Made by a program: the position numbers and the translations under genes. Source: Deltaproteobacteria bacterium (lineage in GTDB: Bacteria; Desulfobacterota; Dissulfuribacteria; Dissulfuribacterales; S140-46). From it: 14,278 nt of DNA. The DNA is taken from contig WFVQ01000105.1 of NCBI GenBank assembly GCA_015491585.1, positions 1-14,278 of the forward strand, written 5' to 3'. Under the pieces are notes generated by a model. That model was not told where the DNA came from. It saw only the letters and a program-made list of their open reading frames with translations, and did not search any database. Below, piece after piece: positions 1 through 7,791 of this stretch (position 1 is the stretch's first letter; the number at the start of each line of letters is the position of its first letter).

Positions 1-1164
1 AATGTTATACAATTCAATATCGATTGCGAACTAACAAATAATATCATTCCTATGATATACAGTAAATCTGAATATTGTAACTTGTCCAATTTGTACAAAA
101 AGCCCGCAAATATCACCTTGCCTTTAGATCTTTTTGGTTCTTCTTTTTTCATGCTTAGCAGATATGAAGAATTGATTAAAAATAAACGCGACATGCATGG
201 ACGTTTCCCCGCATCTGCTTCATTAGCATTCCAGGAAGGCTTTCTCAGCAGACCTATAGTGGATGAATACGCAGAAATTTTATGGCATCTTATAAAACGT
301 CTTTGGCCCGGGGCAGTTCGCAAAAGGCGCGAAGGCAATGTGAGGATCACCTGTGATGTGGACACTCCCTTTGATCCCAGAGCAAAGAGCCTTCTGTGTA
401 CTGGAGTTGGTATGGTACTTGACATAGTAAAACGTTTTAATATACGGTTGGCTTTTTCCCGTTTCTGTAATTACAGAGCCAGAAAAAGGGGAAGGATAAA
501 CCTTGATCCCTTCTTCACCTTTCACAAATATATGGATCTCTGCGAAGGAGCAGGAAGGAAAATTTCCTTTTTTTTCCTGGCCGATGATAGCGGCGGTCCA
601 AGCGAAGGAAACTATGATATATTTGATCCCAATATAATCGCCCTAATAAAACACATATTTGAGCGTGGGCATGAAATCGGTTTGCATGCAACCTATAATT
701 CCTATATGTCCAGCGAGCGTATTAGACATGAACGCAAAAAGCTTGAATCGGCCTGTCGAATGTCTGGGGTGATCTATCCGATTAAGAGTAACAGGCAACA
801 CTACTTGCGGTGGGATACCGCAACCACACCTGACGTTCTTGAAGATGCGAAAATAGAATATGATCTCTCTGGAGCATTTGCCGATATCGCAGGCTTTAAA
901 TATGGTACATCCAGGCCATTTAATATGTGGAGCTGGCAAAAAAGAAAGATGTTGCGCCTCAGGCAATGCCCTCTTATCATAATGGAACATTCGGTTATTT
1001 CTAAACGTTATATGGGGCTTGGCTATACCGAAAAGGCCTTACAATACATGCTCTCCCTAAAAGAGAACGCGCTGAAATTCGGGGGAGATTTTACTTTATT
1101 GTGGCACAATAGCTACCTTACTACATCTAAAGATTGGTTCTTTTTCACATCGCTCATAAAATAA
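1..1164 (+). CDS. Polysaccharide deacetylase-like protein, 5' end missing
   Basis: Probably a NodB-fold carbohydrate deacetylase, or a relative, of the type found in bacterial capsule and exopolysaccharide clusters. The frame is open to the first base of the window. The first ATG (52) has no ribosome binding site, so the gene very likely starts upstream and 387 codons are visible. Numbering from base 1, the metal-site-like motif CDVDTPF lies at residues 118-124 and the second motif GHEIGLHATYNS at 223-234, followed by SNRQHYLRW at 263-271. The N-terminal stretch FGSSFFMLSRYEE and the later HGRFPA and RPIVDEY are typical of the domain preceding the deacetylase fold in this subfamily. The canonical TFDDG is replaced by TCDVD, as I recall is usual in these relatives, so deacetylation of a glycan is inferred. 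The gene is AT-rich (about 28% GC in one counted line) and heads a plus-strand run with a glycosyltransferase and a sulfotransferase. Confidence 0.85.
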   Translation, partial: NVIQFNIDCELTNNIIPMIYSKSEYCNLSNLYKKPANITLPLDLFGSSFFMLSRYEELIKNKRDMHGRFPASASLAFQEGFLSRPIVDEYAEILWHLIKRLWPGAVRKRREGNVRITCDVDTPFDPRAKSLLCTGVGMVLDIVKRFNIRLAFSRFCNYRARKRGRINLDPFFTFHKYMDLCEGAGRKISFFFLADDSGGPSEGNYDIFDPNIIALIKHIFERGHEIGLHATYNSYMSSERIRHERKKLESACRMSGVIYPIKSNRQHYLRWDTATTPDVLEDAKIEYDLSGAFADIAGFKYGTSRPFNMWSWQKRKMLRLRQCPLIIMEHSVISKRYMGLGYTEKALQYMLSLKENALKFGGDFTLLWHNSYLTTSKDWFFFTSLIK

Positions 1165-1178
1165 CAAGTCTTATCGAA

Positions 1179-1207
1179 ACGACAAATCCGGAAACATGGA
1201 ATAAAAT
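1179..1207 (+). promoter_or_regulatory. Possible weak internal promoter before the GT4 gene
   Basis: In the 69-base gap between the deacetylase-like and GT4 genes, ACGACA (1179-1184) and TAAAAT (1202-1207) are 17 bases apart. They match the sigma-70 consensus at 4 of 6 and 5 of 6 positions. In DNA this AT-rich such a match can occur by chance, and the GT4 gene may simply be read through from upstream. Confidence 0.22.
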
Positions 1208-1233
1208 ATATAGCGTGAAAAGCAGGAAGCCAG

Positions 1234-2562
1234 ATGCGCTCTAAACCTTCCCTTAAGAAAGTTTTGCTACTTACCTACTATTGGCCTCCAGCTGGGGGGG
1301 GAGGAGTCCAAAGGCCTCTTAAATTTTGCAAATATTTACCACAATTCGGTTGGGAGCCAATCGTCATCACAGCCGAAAACACAAGTGCTGCAAATATTGA
1401 TAAATCTTTACTATCGGACACCACTGGAATCAATGCCGTCTTCAAGGCAAAATCCATCGACCCTGCGCATTTATTCAATCGTTATACACGTAAACCCACA
1501 CCAAACAATGCTATTAAAAAAACTAATTCCTTCGGGAATATGCTCTATCCCATCCTCAATCTCATACGCTTAAACTTTTTCATACCTGATTCAAAAATCG
1601 GATGGTACTGGCCAGCAAAACGCATGGCCGAACACCTCACAAAAAAGCAAGATATAAAACTCATCTTTTCCACTTCTCCTCCATACACAACCCATCTTGT
1701 AGCCATGTCCCTAAAAAAAATAACGGGATTAAACTGGATTGCCGACTTCCGCGATCCGTGGGTGGAAAACATCGCTTACAACACGGCTCCACGTCTCCCC
1801 ATCGTCAAGAAAATCAACCGCCATTTAGAGAATCGGGTACTATGCAGCGCCGATGCAATCATAACGGTAGGCAACGGCATGAAAAAATTGCTCAACGCTA
1901 AACTTCCAACTGAGAAAAATAAGATACATGTCATTCCTAATGGATATGATCCGGCGGACACTAAGCCCGCTTTAAAAAAGGCTGGGCGTTTTTATCTTTC
2001 TTATTTCGGAACTGTGTACCCTTATCCCGCATCTTGGAAAACTCTTTTACATTGCCTGAGGGAATATATCAAAAAAGATGTTCATTTTTCCAACGTATTT
2101 AGACTGCGCATATGGGGAACTATAAGTGATAACGTAATACAACTAATAAAAGACTTCATACCTCCTGAAAATTTAGAAATAAGGTCCTATCAAGACCATG
2201 CGCTTATGCTTGAGCACTTATATACACAACAGCTGCTCCTTCTCATAATAGATAATATTCCCATGAACCAACTAATAATCACGGGGAAGATATTCGAATA
2301 TCTTCCCTCCGGCAATCCCATCCTCGCCTTAGGCCCAACAGATGGAGATGCAAGCGATATATTAACAAAATTTGGGGGACAAGGCTGCATCAAACATGAT
2401 GACATGAACTCAATAAAAGACACCATCGAACGCAATTTCACTCTATGGAAAACTGGAAAGTTGCCGGCCACACCTAAACGCATACCATCATTAGAACGTC
2501 AGGAGCTTACTAACAGATTGGCTTCCATATTCGACGCACTTGTTAAAATCCAGAAAAGGTAG
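1234..2562 (+). CDS. Glycosyltransferase family 4 (GT-B) protein
   Basis: A cytoplasmic, possibly membrane-associated glycosyltransferase expected to add a sugar from a nucleotide donor to a growing polysaccharide or lipid-linked glycan; donor and acceptor cannot be read from the sequence. The protein is 442 residues, a normal length for GT4. The N-terminal GT-B half starts with LLTYYWPPAGGGGVQRPLKF (residues 12-31), the glycine-rich loop of the family. The C-terminal half contains VIPNGYDP, the SYFGTVYPYP start of the donor domain, and GKIFEYLPSGNPILALGP (351-368), matching the conserved E-containing nucleotide-sugar region. The ATG is preceded by AGGAAG (1224-1229) at four bases. Eight consecutive G bases (1294-1301) encode the glycine loop, in a gene of about 38% GC. 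The sulfotransferase follows after 11 bases. Confidence 0.9.
   Translation: MRSKPSLKKVLLLTYYWPPAGGGGVQRPLKFCKYLPQFGWEPIVITAENTSAANIDKSLLSDTTGINAVFKAKSIDPAHLFNRYTRKPTPNNAIKKTNSFGNMLYPILNLIRLNFFIPDSKIGWYWPAKRMAEHLTKKQDIKLIFSTSPPYTTHLVAMSLKKITGLNWIADFRDPWVENIAYNTAPRLPIVKKINRHLENRVLCSADAIITVGNGMKKLLNAKLPTEKNKIHVIPNGYDPADTKPALKKAGRFYLSYFGTVYPYPASWKTLLHCLREYIKKDVHFSNVFRLRIWGTISDNVIQLIKDFIPPENLEIRSYQDHALMLEHLYTQQLLLLIIDNIPMNQLIITGKIFEYLPSGNPILALGPTDGDASDILTKFGGQGCIKHDDMNSIKDTIERNFTLWKTGKLPATPKRIPSLERQELTNRLASIFDALVKIQKR
1294..1301 (+). repeat. Eight-G homopolymer inside the GT4 gene
   Basis: A run of eight G bases covers codons 21-23 of the GT4 gene, within its conserved glycine loop. The frame is intact with eight G. 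An insertion of one G would bring TAA at 1320-1322 into frame within seven codons. A deletion of one G would enter a frame that stays open to about 1573 and then stops. It is a possible slippage site. Confidence 0.8.
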
Positions 2563-2573
2563 GTATAGGGATC

Positions 2574-3500
2574 GTGAAGCAAGGTAAACGCGAATTGATT
2601 TTCATAGCAGGCTTACCCCGGGTAGGCTCTACACTTTTGGATATGGTTCTGGGATGCAATCCAGGATTGGCAGGAGTAGGTGAGCTCTATGAAGCCCTAC
2701 GACCAGAGTGGCGGCATTTGGAAGGGCCTGAGCGCATCTGTTCATGTGGCCTTTCTCTACACCAATGTCCCTATTGGTCAAAACTAGCGAAAAAAATTGA
2801 CTACCAGAAACCTATCGAATGCAATTACGAAATCGCATATGACACACTCCAAAAATTATACGGCAATGATATAGTAATGATCGACTCCTCAAAAGCTATT
2901 TCATACATAATGAAAATAGCGCAAAGCAAACTATTCGACATCAAAATAATATATTTAATTCGCGACGTTCGCGCATGGACGATATCTCGCATAGACAGGG
3001 CAAAAAAATCTCCAGATCAATATGGATGGAACGGCTACTATATCCAAAATTTGATAAAGAAATTTGGCTGGAAAATGCAACTATTCAGACCGGTCATGCC
3101 TATCCTGACAAGATCTGCGACTTATTATTTCATAATATGGTATTTGCAAAACAAGCGCAATCTCACTCTTTTGGAAAAGAGTGGCCTTCCTTTTTCTATA
3201 GTAAGCTACGACGAGTTTGCCTTAAATCCCAAACGCACTCTTATTGAAATAGGTTCATTTATATCACGAAAGGATCTATCTCTCCCTAAAGACTTCTCAG
3301 GCAGTAAAAGCCATATCTTGATAGGAAACAGCATGGGGAAGAAAGATCCTAAGCGAAAAGCAGGAATACGTTATGACAACAGGTGGTTCTACAGAAACGA
3401 ATGGTTGCTCCCCGCCACTTTGCTAAGGAAGATAACCAACTTCAATGCGAATCACCTCTATCGCACTACACGCGCTACTACCATATTCGGTAATCAATAG
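2574..3500 (+). CDS. Sulfotransferase family protein
   Basis: Probably transfers sulfate from PAPS to a hydroxyl or amino group of a carbohydrate, and so sulfates the glycan made by this locus. The protein is 308 residues. The 5'-phosphosulfate-binding loop GLPRVGSTLL is at residues 13-22, followed by PGLAGVGELYE, and YLIRDVRAW (127-135) is the 3'-phosphate-binding segment. CSCGLSLHQCPYW (56-68) is a cysteine-rich stretch common in bacterial members, and HILIGNSM with a later YDNRW near the C-terminus fits the family. The GTG start at 2574 is chosen because the next Met (residue 24) would remove the P-loop; purine-rich bases just upstream (AGGTATAGGG) can serve as the ribosome binding site. 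It lies 11 bases after the GT4 gene and ends a plus-strand run converging on the minus-strand unit. The acceptor is unknown. Confidence 0.88.
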   Translation: MKQGKRELIFIAGLPRVGSTLLDMVLGCNPGLAGVGELYEALRPEWRHLEGPERICSCGLSLHQCPYWSKLAKKIDYQKPIECNYEIAYDTLQKLYGNDIVMIDSSKAISYIMKIAQSKLFDIKIIYLIRDVRAWTISRIDRAKKSPDQYGWNGYYIQNLIKKFGWKMQLFRPVMPILTRSATYYFIIWYLQNKRNLTLLEKSGLPFSIVSYDEFALNPKRTLIEIGSFISRKDLSLPKDFSGSKSHILIGNSMGKKDPKRKAGIRYDNRWFYRNEWLLPATLLRKITNFNANHLYRTTRATTIFGNQ

Positions 3501-3548
3501 TTTCACTCCAGACTTAAAGATAGAGCTAATGCCAATCCAAATTGAGTG

Positions 3549-3564
3549 AGGTGTTCGCCTTTTT
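3549..3564 (+). terminator. Very weak terminator-like hairpin with T-run
   Basis: In the 88-base gap between the convergent genes, AGGT (3549-3552) can pair with GCCT (3557-3560) around a four-base loop, followed by TTTTT (3560-3564). The stem has only four pairs, one of them G-T, so it is at best a weak stop for the plus-strand run. I see no better hairpin in the gap and none serving the minus strand. Confidence 0.2.
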
Positions 3565-3588
3565 GACTAAAAGTATCGCTTTCCCCAT

Positions 3589-4797
3589 CTAACCGCTATT
3601 GAAACAGAATGTAAAATATTTGGAAATTCCCCTAAACATCCAGGCATTACACCATCTCAACAATGTAAATCTTTTTGTCCGATACATACCTTTCTGGTAA
3701 TAGAAACGACCTTCATGATTGTACATATTGGCAACCGACCAAGCGTATATCTTACCGGCAAGTTTTGCATAATCATATCCACAAATTGCTGCATTAGAAA
3801 AAGTAAGGATACCCTGAGCGGCCCCATGAACGTCGTGTGGATAATCCTTGTCACTCATCCAGCGCGGCGCTCCATCAGAATTAAATAACTTCTTAGCATA
3901 AAAATCCAGCCCCTTTTCATAGGCCCTTTTCCACCTCCAATCATTAGTTGCCTCCATGTATCGCCACAAGGCATCCAATATGAACCCTGTATGATAGTTG
4001 TCATGACGGATAGGAGAGTCATGAGGAGGATCTGTATAAAACCATGCTCCATATTCAGTTTGCTGTTCTACTACATAATTTACAAGCCTATAGGCAGTTT
4101 TTTTCAACTCAGGCCTGCGCCCAAATGAAACGAGTTGTGCCAGCACCGCACCCACCAATATACTCACATCCATCACCCGCATCGTCATAGGTAGCGGCAT
4201 GTAGCCAAGGCAGAGCCTCTCTGGCTCGTCCAAAAGCACAGTCAGGTCGTTCAAAAAAAACTGAGAAGCGCTTTCCACCACCTCCAGATAGGACTCCTTG
4301 CGGGTCACTCGATAGGCGTCCAGAAAGGCCTCACACACAAAAGCGGTCACCACAGCGTTCGGCGTGTTGGGCGGTGCATAGAAGCCAAGATCCTGCCAGG
4401 GGTAGTGATATCCCCACGAGTTTCCGGACCACTGTCCTGGAGAAGAAAGTTCCATCAATAGCCCCAAAAGCCGCTCGGCTCGCTCAAGATGCCGCGGCTC
4501 ACCTGTGGCCCTGTACCGGTCAAGAGAGCCCATTGCAAACAGCGCAAGCCCTTTGGGATTGTAGGTCTTTGGCACCAGCAGGAGCGGCCTCAGGTTCACT
4601 GGCGCCCTCATGACGGCCTGTATGGCGCAGATGCGGGGCCATTTGGACCATCCAACCAGAGCCTTCAGTATTGGGCTGTTTAAAGCGTCGTGCTTGTTGT
4701 ATCCCTTGAAGCCTTGAGACTCACTCCACTTCCACACGCGCTCGAGTATGGAGTCCAGATCCATATCATCAGCCATAATACAACTACTATCTGACAT
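3589..4797 (-). CDS. VpsJ-like polysaccharide biosynthesis protein, alpha/alpha-barrel type
   Basis: I recognise this as a family seen in polysaccharide clusters and sometimes annotated as VpsJ-like; its reaction is not established and I assign none. The 402-residue protein reads as a helical alpha/alpha-toroid, the fold of glycan lyases, epimerases and hydrolases. Conserved-looking patches are GYNKHDALNSP (32-42), NLRPLL, NPKGL, WGYHYPWQ (128-135) and DNYHTGFILDAL (266-277), rich in aromatic residues and His/Asp as in a sugar-binding cleft. No signal peptide or membrane segment is visible. The ATG at 4797 is preferred over an ATG 30 bases upstream because GGAGAGG (4802-4808) sits four bases before it. 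It overlaps the asparagine-synthase-like gene by 11 bases, which suggests translational coupling. The 5' part is about 57-65% GC and the 3' part about 33-45% in counted lines, so the gene may be mosaic. Confidence 0.78.
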   Translation of the reverse strand: MSDSSCIMADDMDLDSILERVWKWSESQGFKGYNKHDALNSPILKALVGWSKWPRICAIQAVMRAPVNLRPLLLVPKTYNPKGLALFAMGSLDRYRATGEPRHLERAERLLGLLMELSSPGQWSGNSWGYHYPWQDLGFYAPPNTPNAVVTAFVCEAFLDAYRVTRKESYLEVVESASQFFLNDLTVLLDEPERLCLGYMPLPMTMRVMDVSILVGAVLAQLVSFGRRPELKKTAYRLVNYVVEQQTEYGAWFYTDPPHDSPIRHDNYHTGFILDALWRYMEATNDWRWKRAYEKGLDFYAKKLFNSDGAPRWMSDKDYPHDVHGAAQGILTFSNAAICGYDYAKLAGKIYAWSVANMYNHEGRFYYQKGMYRTKRFTLLRWCNAWMFRGISKYFTFCFNSG

Positions 4798-6673
4798 TGA
4801 ACCTCTCCAGCCATATGATGGTCCCAACCATCAAATAGAGCATAAAATAGTGCCAACGCAGTTTCCATGACGGCCTTGCGCGGAGTACCCTCTCGATGAA
4901 CTCTGGATTGAACAGGCCATAAGATGTGAGCCGTGACCGCTCTAAGTAAATACGGCACAGTGGACGAAGGTGCGTGTCGAAAAAGAGATGAATAGGCACC
5001 TGAAACCCACTCTTTGGACGAGAGAGCACTTCCCGGGGCAACCACCTGGCTCCAGCCTTCCTCATAAGGCCCTTGAGCTCTCCGCCAGCCATGAGATCGT
5101 CACTCGCAAGGGATGCTGCAAAATCGAGCAGCTCCAAATCCAGCAGAGGAACTCTCACTTCCAGACCGTGTGCCATGCTCAGACGGTCTTCATTCCAGAG
5201 AAAGTCGTTCACCATCTTCTCCTTCAATTCATACCCCTGCATTGCCTTGAGGGGATCGGAGACCGTATTGATCCACTCTCTTCTGAGGTAATCGAAGGCG
5301 TTGGGAAGTTCCCTGTCGCAGTCCAGCATCCTCGGACCATATATGGCTTCCCGGCTCACCACACCATCCCATACGTTCCTGAGTATCCCGTAGGTGAAAA
5401 CCGGATCGCCACTGGCCAGGATGCGGCAGCCCCTAACATACTCGTCTGTGTAGGGTGAAAAGCGCAGCAGGGCCGCGGTGGTTGCAGGCTGAAGAAGCCT
5501 GAAAAAAGTAGTCAAGGGCCTGTACCCACCCAACCGTGAAAACCGGCGGAAGAGCAAATGGACGTTATATCCCAGAAACAGCTCGTCCCCACCGAGTCCA
5601 GACAGGGCTACTTTGACGTGTCTTGAGGCCAGCCTGGCCACGAGGAAGGACTGAAGTCCGTTGACCTTTGGCACTTCCAGATGATAAATGATCTCTGGGA
5701 GCAATTGGCCGAGATCACACTCCAGCCTCTCCTGCCTATTTGCCACCCCGAGGAGCCGCGCGGTCTCCGCAGCACCTGCCGCCTCTAAGGGGCTGTCGCC
5801 GGTATCGATGGTGAATGTGGGATACTCCTGGCCGGCCTCTGCCAGGATCGAGGCGGAGACGGCCGCTATTATGCCTGAATCCACACCATACGAGAGATAT
5901 CCACCCAAGGGCACGTCACTAACCAGTTGTCTGGCAACGGCCTTTTCGATGTGTATGGCGGCACGCTCAACCACCCTTGCTCCGTTCCTGCTCCTCTCCT
6001 GGAGCGGCAGCAGGAACCATTGCCGTATACGATATCCTCCGCCTTCCCATTCCAAGATATGGCCAGGCCTTAGTTGTCTGATGCCTTGCCACAGGGTCAT
6101 ATCCCCAGGCAGATAGCGGAAATTCATAAGCATGTGGAGTGCGGCAACATCCAGAGATGGAGGCTCAGAAAGGGCCTCAAGGATCGCCTTGGCTTCCGAT
6201 GCAAAATAGAGTCTCAAGCCATCATGAAGATAGAAGAACGGCTTGATACCGAGGGGATCGCGGACCAGGATCCCCCTCCTCTCCCGCTGATCCCAAAGTG
6301 CGAAGGCAAACATCCCATTGAGCTTCTCCAGCACCCCCTCGCCCCACTGGGACCATCCTTTGAGCAGGACCTCCGTATCAGAGCTCGTGCGGAAGACATG
6401 CCCCAACCCCTCTAGAACACTGCGGAGCTCCCTGAAGTTGTATATCTCGCCATTGTATGAAAGGACATACCGTCCGTCATCGGAGACCATTGGCTGCCGG
6501 CCGCCTTCCACATCGAGAATCGCCAGCCTCACATGGGCCAGCGCGGCATTATCCGACGACCAAGTGCCACGGCCATCTGGCCCTCTATGGGCAAGCGCCG
6601 CCTGCATGCGCCCTAGAAGCTCTCCGGCCTCCTCCAGAGGTGACGCGGCAAAGATGCCGGCTACTCCACACAT
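4787..6673 (-). CDS. asnB: Asparagine-synthase-like glutamine amidotransferase with altered ATP loop
   Basis: An AsnB-type protein (628 residues). The N-terminal class-II glutaminase domain has the nucleophile Cys2 in MCGVAGIF, then RGPDG (30-34) and YNGEIYNF (73-80). The C-terminal synthetase domain has VALSGLGGDELFLGYN (355-370), EVRVPLLD and RPKSGFQVPI. The ATP-pyrophosphatase loop, normally SGGVDSS, reads SYGVDSG (261-267): the second Gly-position residue is Tyr and the last Ser is Gly. Cytoplasmic amide transfer is expected. Copies in glycan clusters may amidate a sugar acid rather than make free asparagine, which would suit this context, but that is inference. The upstream DUF354 gene ends three bases before the ATG, and the downstream VpsJ-like gene overlaps it by 11 bases. 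No strong ribosome binding site is seen, so translation may be coupled. The symbol marks the family, not a proven activity. Confidence 0.88.
   Translation of the reverse strand: MCGVAGIFAASPLEEAGELLGRMQAALAHRGPDGRGTWSSDNAALAHVRLAILDVEGGRQPMVSDDGRYVLSYNGEIYNFRELRSVLEGLGHVFRTSSDTEVLLKGWSQWGEGVLEKLNGMFAFALWDQRERRGILVRDPLGIKPFFYLHDGLRLYFASEAKAILEALSEPPSLDVAALHMLMNFRYLPGDMTLWQGIRQLRPGHILEWEGGGYRIRQWFLLPLQERSRNGARVVERAAIHIEKAVARQLVSDVPLGGYLSYGVDSGIIAAVSASILAEAGQEYPTFTIDTGDSPLEAAGAAETARLLGVANRQERLECDLGQLLPEIIYHLEVPKVNGLQSFLVARLASRHVKVALSGLGGDELFLGYNVHLLFRRFSRLGGYRPLTTFFRLLQPATTAALLRFSPYTDEYVRGCRILASGDPVFTYGILRNVWDGVVSREAIYGPRMLDCDRELPNAFDYLRREWINTVSDPLKAMQGYELKEKMVNDFLWNEDRLSMAHGLEVRVPLLDLELLDFAASLASDDLMAGGELKGLMRKAGARWLPREVLSRPKSGFQVPIHLFFDTHLRPLCRIYLERSRLTSYGLFNPEFIERVLRARPSWKLRWHYFMLYLMVGTIIWLERFNVR
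4802..4808 (-). promoter_or_regulatory. Ribosome binding site fixing the VpsJ-like start
   Basis: GGAGAGG on the minus strand lies four bases before the ATG at 4797 and inside the 3' end of the asparagine-synthase-like gene. It supports this start over the upstream ATG at 4827. Confidence 0.7.
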
Positions 6674-6676
6674 ATC

Positions 6677-7741
6677 TCAAGCCAGTCCATATCTCTCCTT
6701 CAATACGGCAATATCTGGATAGCATTCAACCAGATCGGCCGCAAAAGAGGCGACGTCTATGGTTTCGTCCAACAGCCGTTGGCGGCGCCTACGATACTCC
6801 TCCGGCGACAGGGACAACAGTTCCTCGGCGGCTCCAATGATCTCCTCAGACGAGATGATTTGCACGTTCTTTACCAGTCCGTATCTACGCTCCTGCTCGT
6901 CGGTATATCCTCTTCCAGTCAAGGCCGCGTATATGGCCGGAACTCCCAGGACCGCGCTTTCAGATGCCATTGTAGCGCTCTCTCCTATGTAAAGGCGGCA
7001 GAAGGCCATGAGGTGATGGATGTCTCCAGGCGGGCCGGTATAAAGATATGGCCTGAACTCGGCAGGAAGATCTGCCTCGGATGATATTATCACCTTTCCC
7101 CTCGCAGAGAAAAAGTCCACCAGTCGGGCCAGAAGGTCTATCGACCAGCCATGCTCGGACACATCGTGGCTCGCCTGCCATGAAACAGTGCGGATAAAGA
7201 AGGTCTCTCCATCATCGGAAAGACCACACGACAATGCCTTGTCTCTGGAGGGCTGGAAATGGTTCGGGTGCAGATAGCTCAACTCATGATATCCAGGATA
7301 ACGCAGATTCCACGGCGGGAGCCAGGCTGAATAGCAGCGCGGGACCACCACCCTTGAAGCGAATGGATATGTTATTGCATTGGACAGCCTGGCGTTCTCG
7401 GTGTCGTAAAAGACTATTGCCGGGCAGCCGGTAGCCAAGCGGACATGGGATATGTTCACTCCTCCCACGGCCACCATTATGTCAGGACGTTCTTTAGTGA
7501 CCACTGCCTTGAGGGAGTGATCCCTGGCCAGCATCTCCTTCATTAGGCCCCAGAGCCCTCTCTTGCCTGGATGGGAGGAGAGCACTCTATGTTCTATGGA
7601 AAACTTGTCCAGCAGGTCCGTGGCCACCTCCTTCCTCCTGGATGTGACCACGACGTCGTGCCCTCTGCTTCTCCATATCGATATGGGCTGAAAGAAAAAA
7701 TGAGCATGGGCCGGATGGGTTACGTCGACCAGGATCTTCAT
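6677..7741 (-). CDS. DUF354 family protein, GT-B-like fold
   Basis: A 354-residue protein matching the DUF354 family, whose fold resembles UDP-GlcNAc 2-epimerase and GT-B glycosyltransferases. The start MKILVDVTHPAHAHFF is characteristic of the family, followed by a GHDVVVTSR strand-loop and, in the second half, GESATMASESAVLGVPAI (residues 253-270), which resembles the nucleotide-sugar-binding region of that superfamily. No membrane segment is seen. The likely role is transfer or conversion of a nucleotide sugar during glycan assembly; the substrate cannot be read. AGAGGGG just upstream of the ATG on the minus strand is a good ribosome binding site. The GT2 gene lies 50 bases upstream and the amidotransferase gene three bases downstream, so it belongs to the same transcript. 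Confidence 0.82.
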   Translation of the reverse strand: MKILVDVTHPAHAHFFFQPISIWRSRGHDVVVTSRRKEVATDLLDKFSIEHRVLSSHPGKRGLWGLMKEMLARDHSLKAVVTKERPDIMVAVGGVNISHVRLATGCPAIVFYDTENARLSNAITYPFASRVVVPRCYSAWLPPWNLRYPGYHELSYLHPNHFQPSRDKALSCGLSDDGETFFIRTVSWQASHDVSEHGWSIDLLARLVDFFSARGKVIISSEADLPAEFRPYLYTGPPGDIHHLMAFCRLYIGESATMASESAVLGVPAIYAALTGRGYTDEQERRYGLVKNVQIISSEEIIGAAEELLSLSPEEYRRRRQRLLDETIDVASFAADLVECYPDIAVLKERYGLA

Positions 7742-7791
7742 CCCCGCCCCTCTGTATCTTCAATGTGGGCCATGCGCCCTGTCACCTGGCG

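Noticed and set aside
568..575. Run of eight T in the deacetylase-like gene as a slippage site
   Set aside because: A/T runs of this length are expected by chance in DNA this AT-rich and encode a plain Phe stretch.
52..1164. ATG at 52 as the true start of the deacetylase-like gene
   Set aside because: No ribosome binding site precedes it and the same frame is open without a stop to base 1, so the gene is better treated as cut by the window edge.
3504..3550. Inverted TCACTC/GAGTGA pair between the convergent genes
   Set aside because: Only six bases pair across about 30 bases and no T-run follows; too weak to call an operator or terminator.
4787..6673. Exosortase/PEP-CTERM locus
   Set aside because: AsnB-like and deacetylase-like genes occur in such loci, but no exosortase, PEP-CTERM protein or PrsK/PrsR gene is present in this window.
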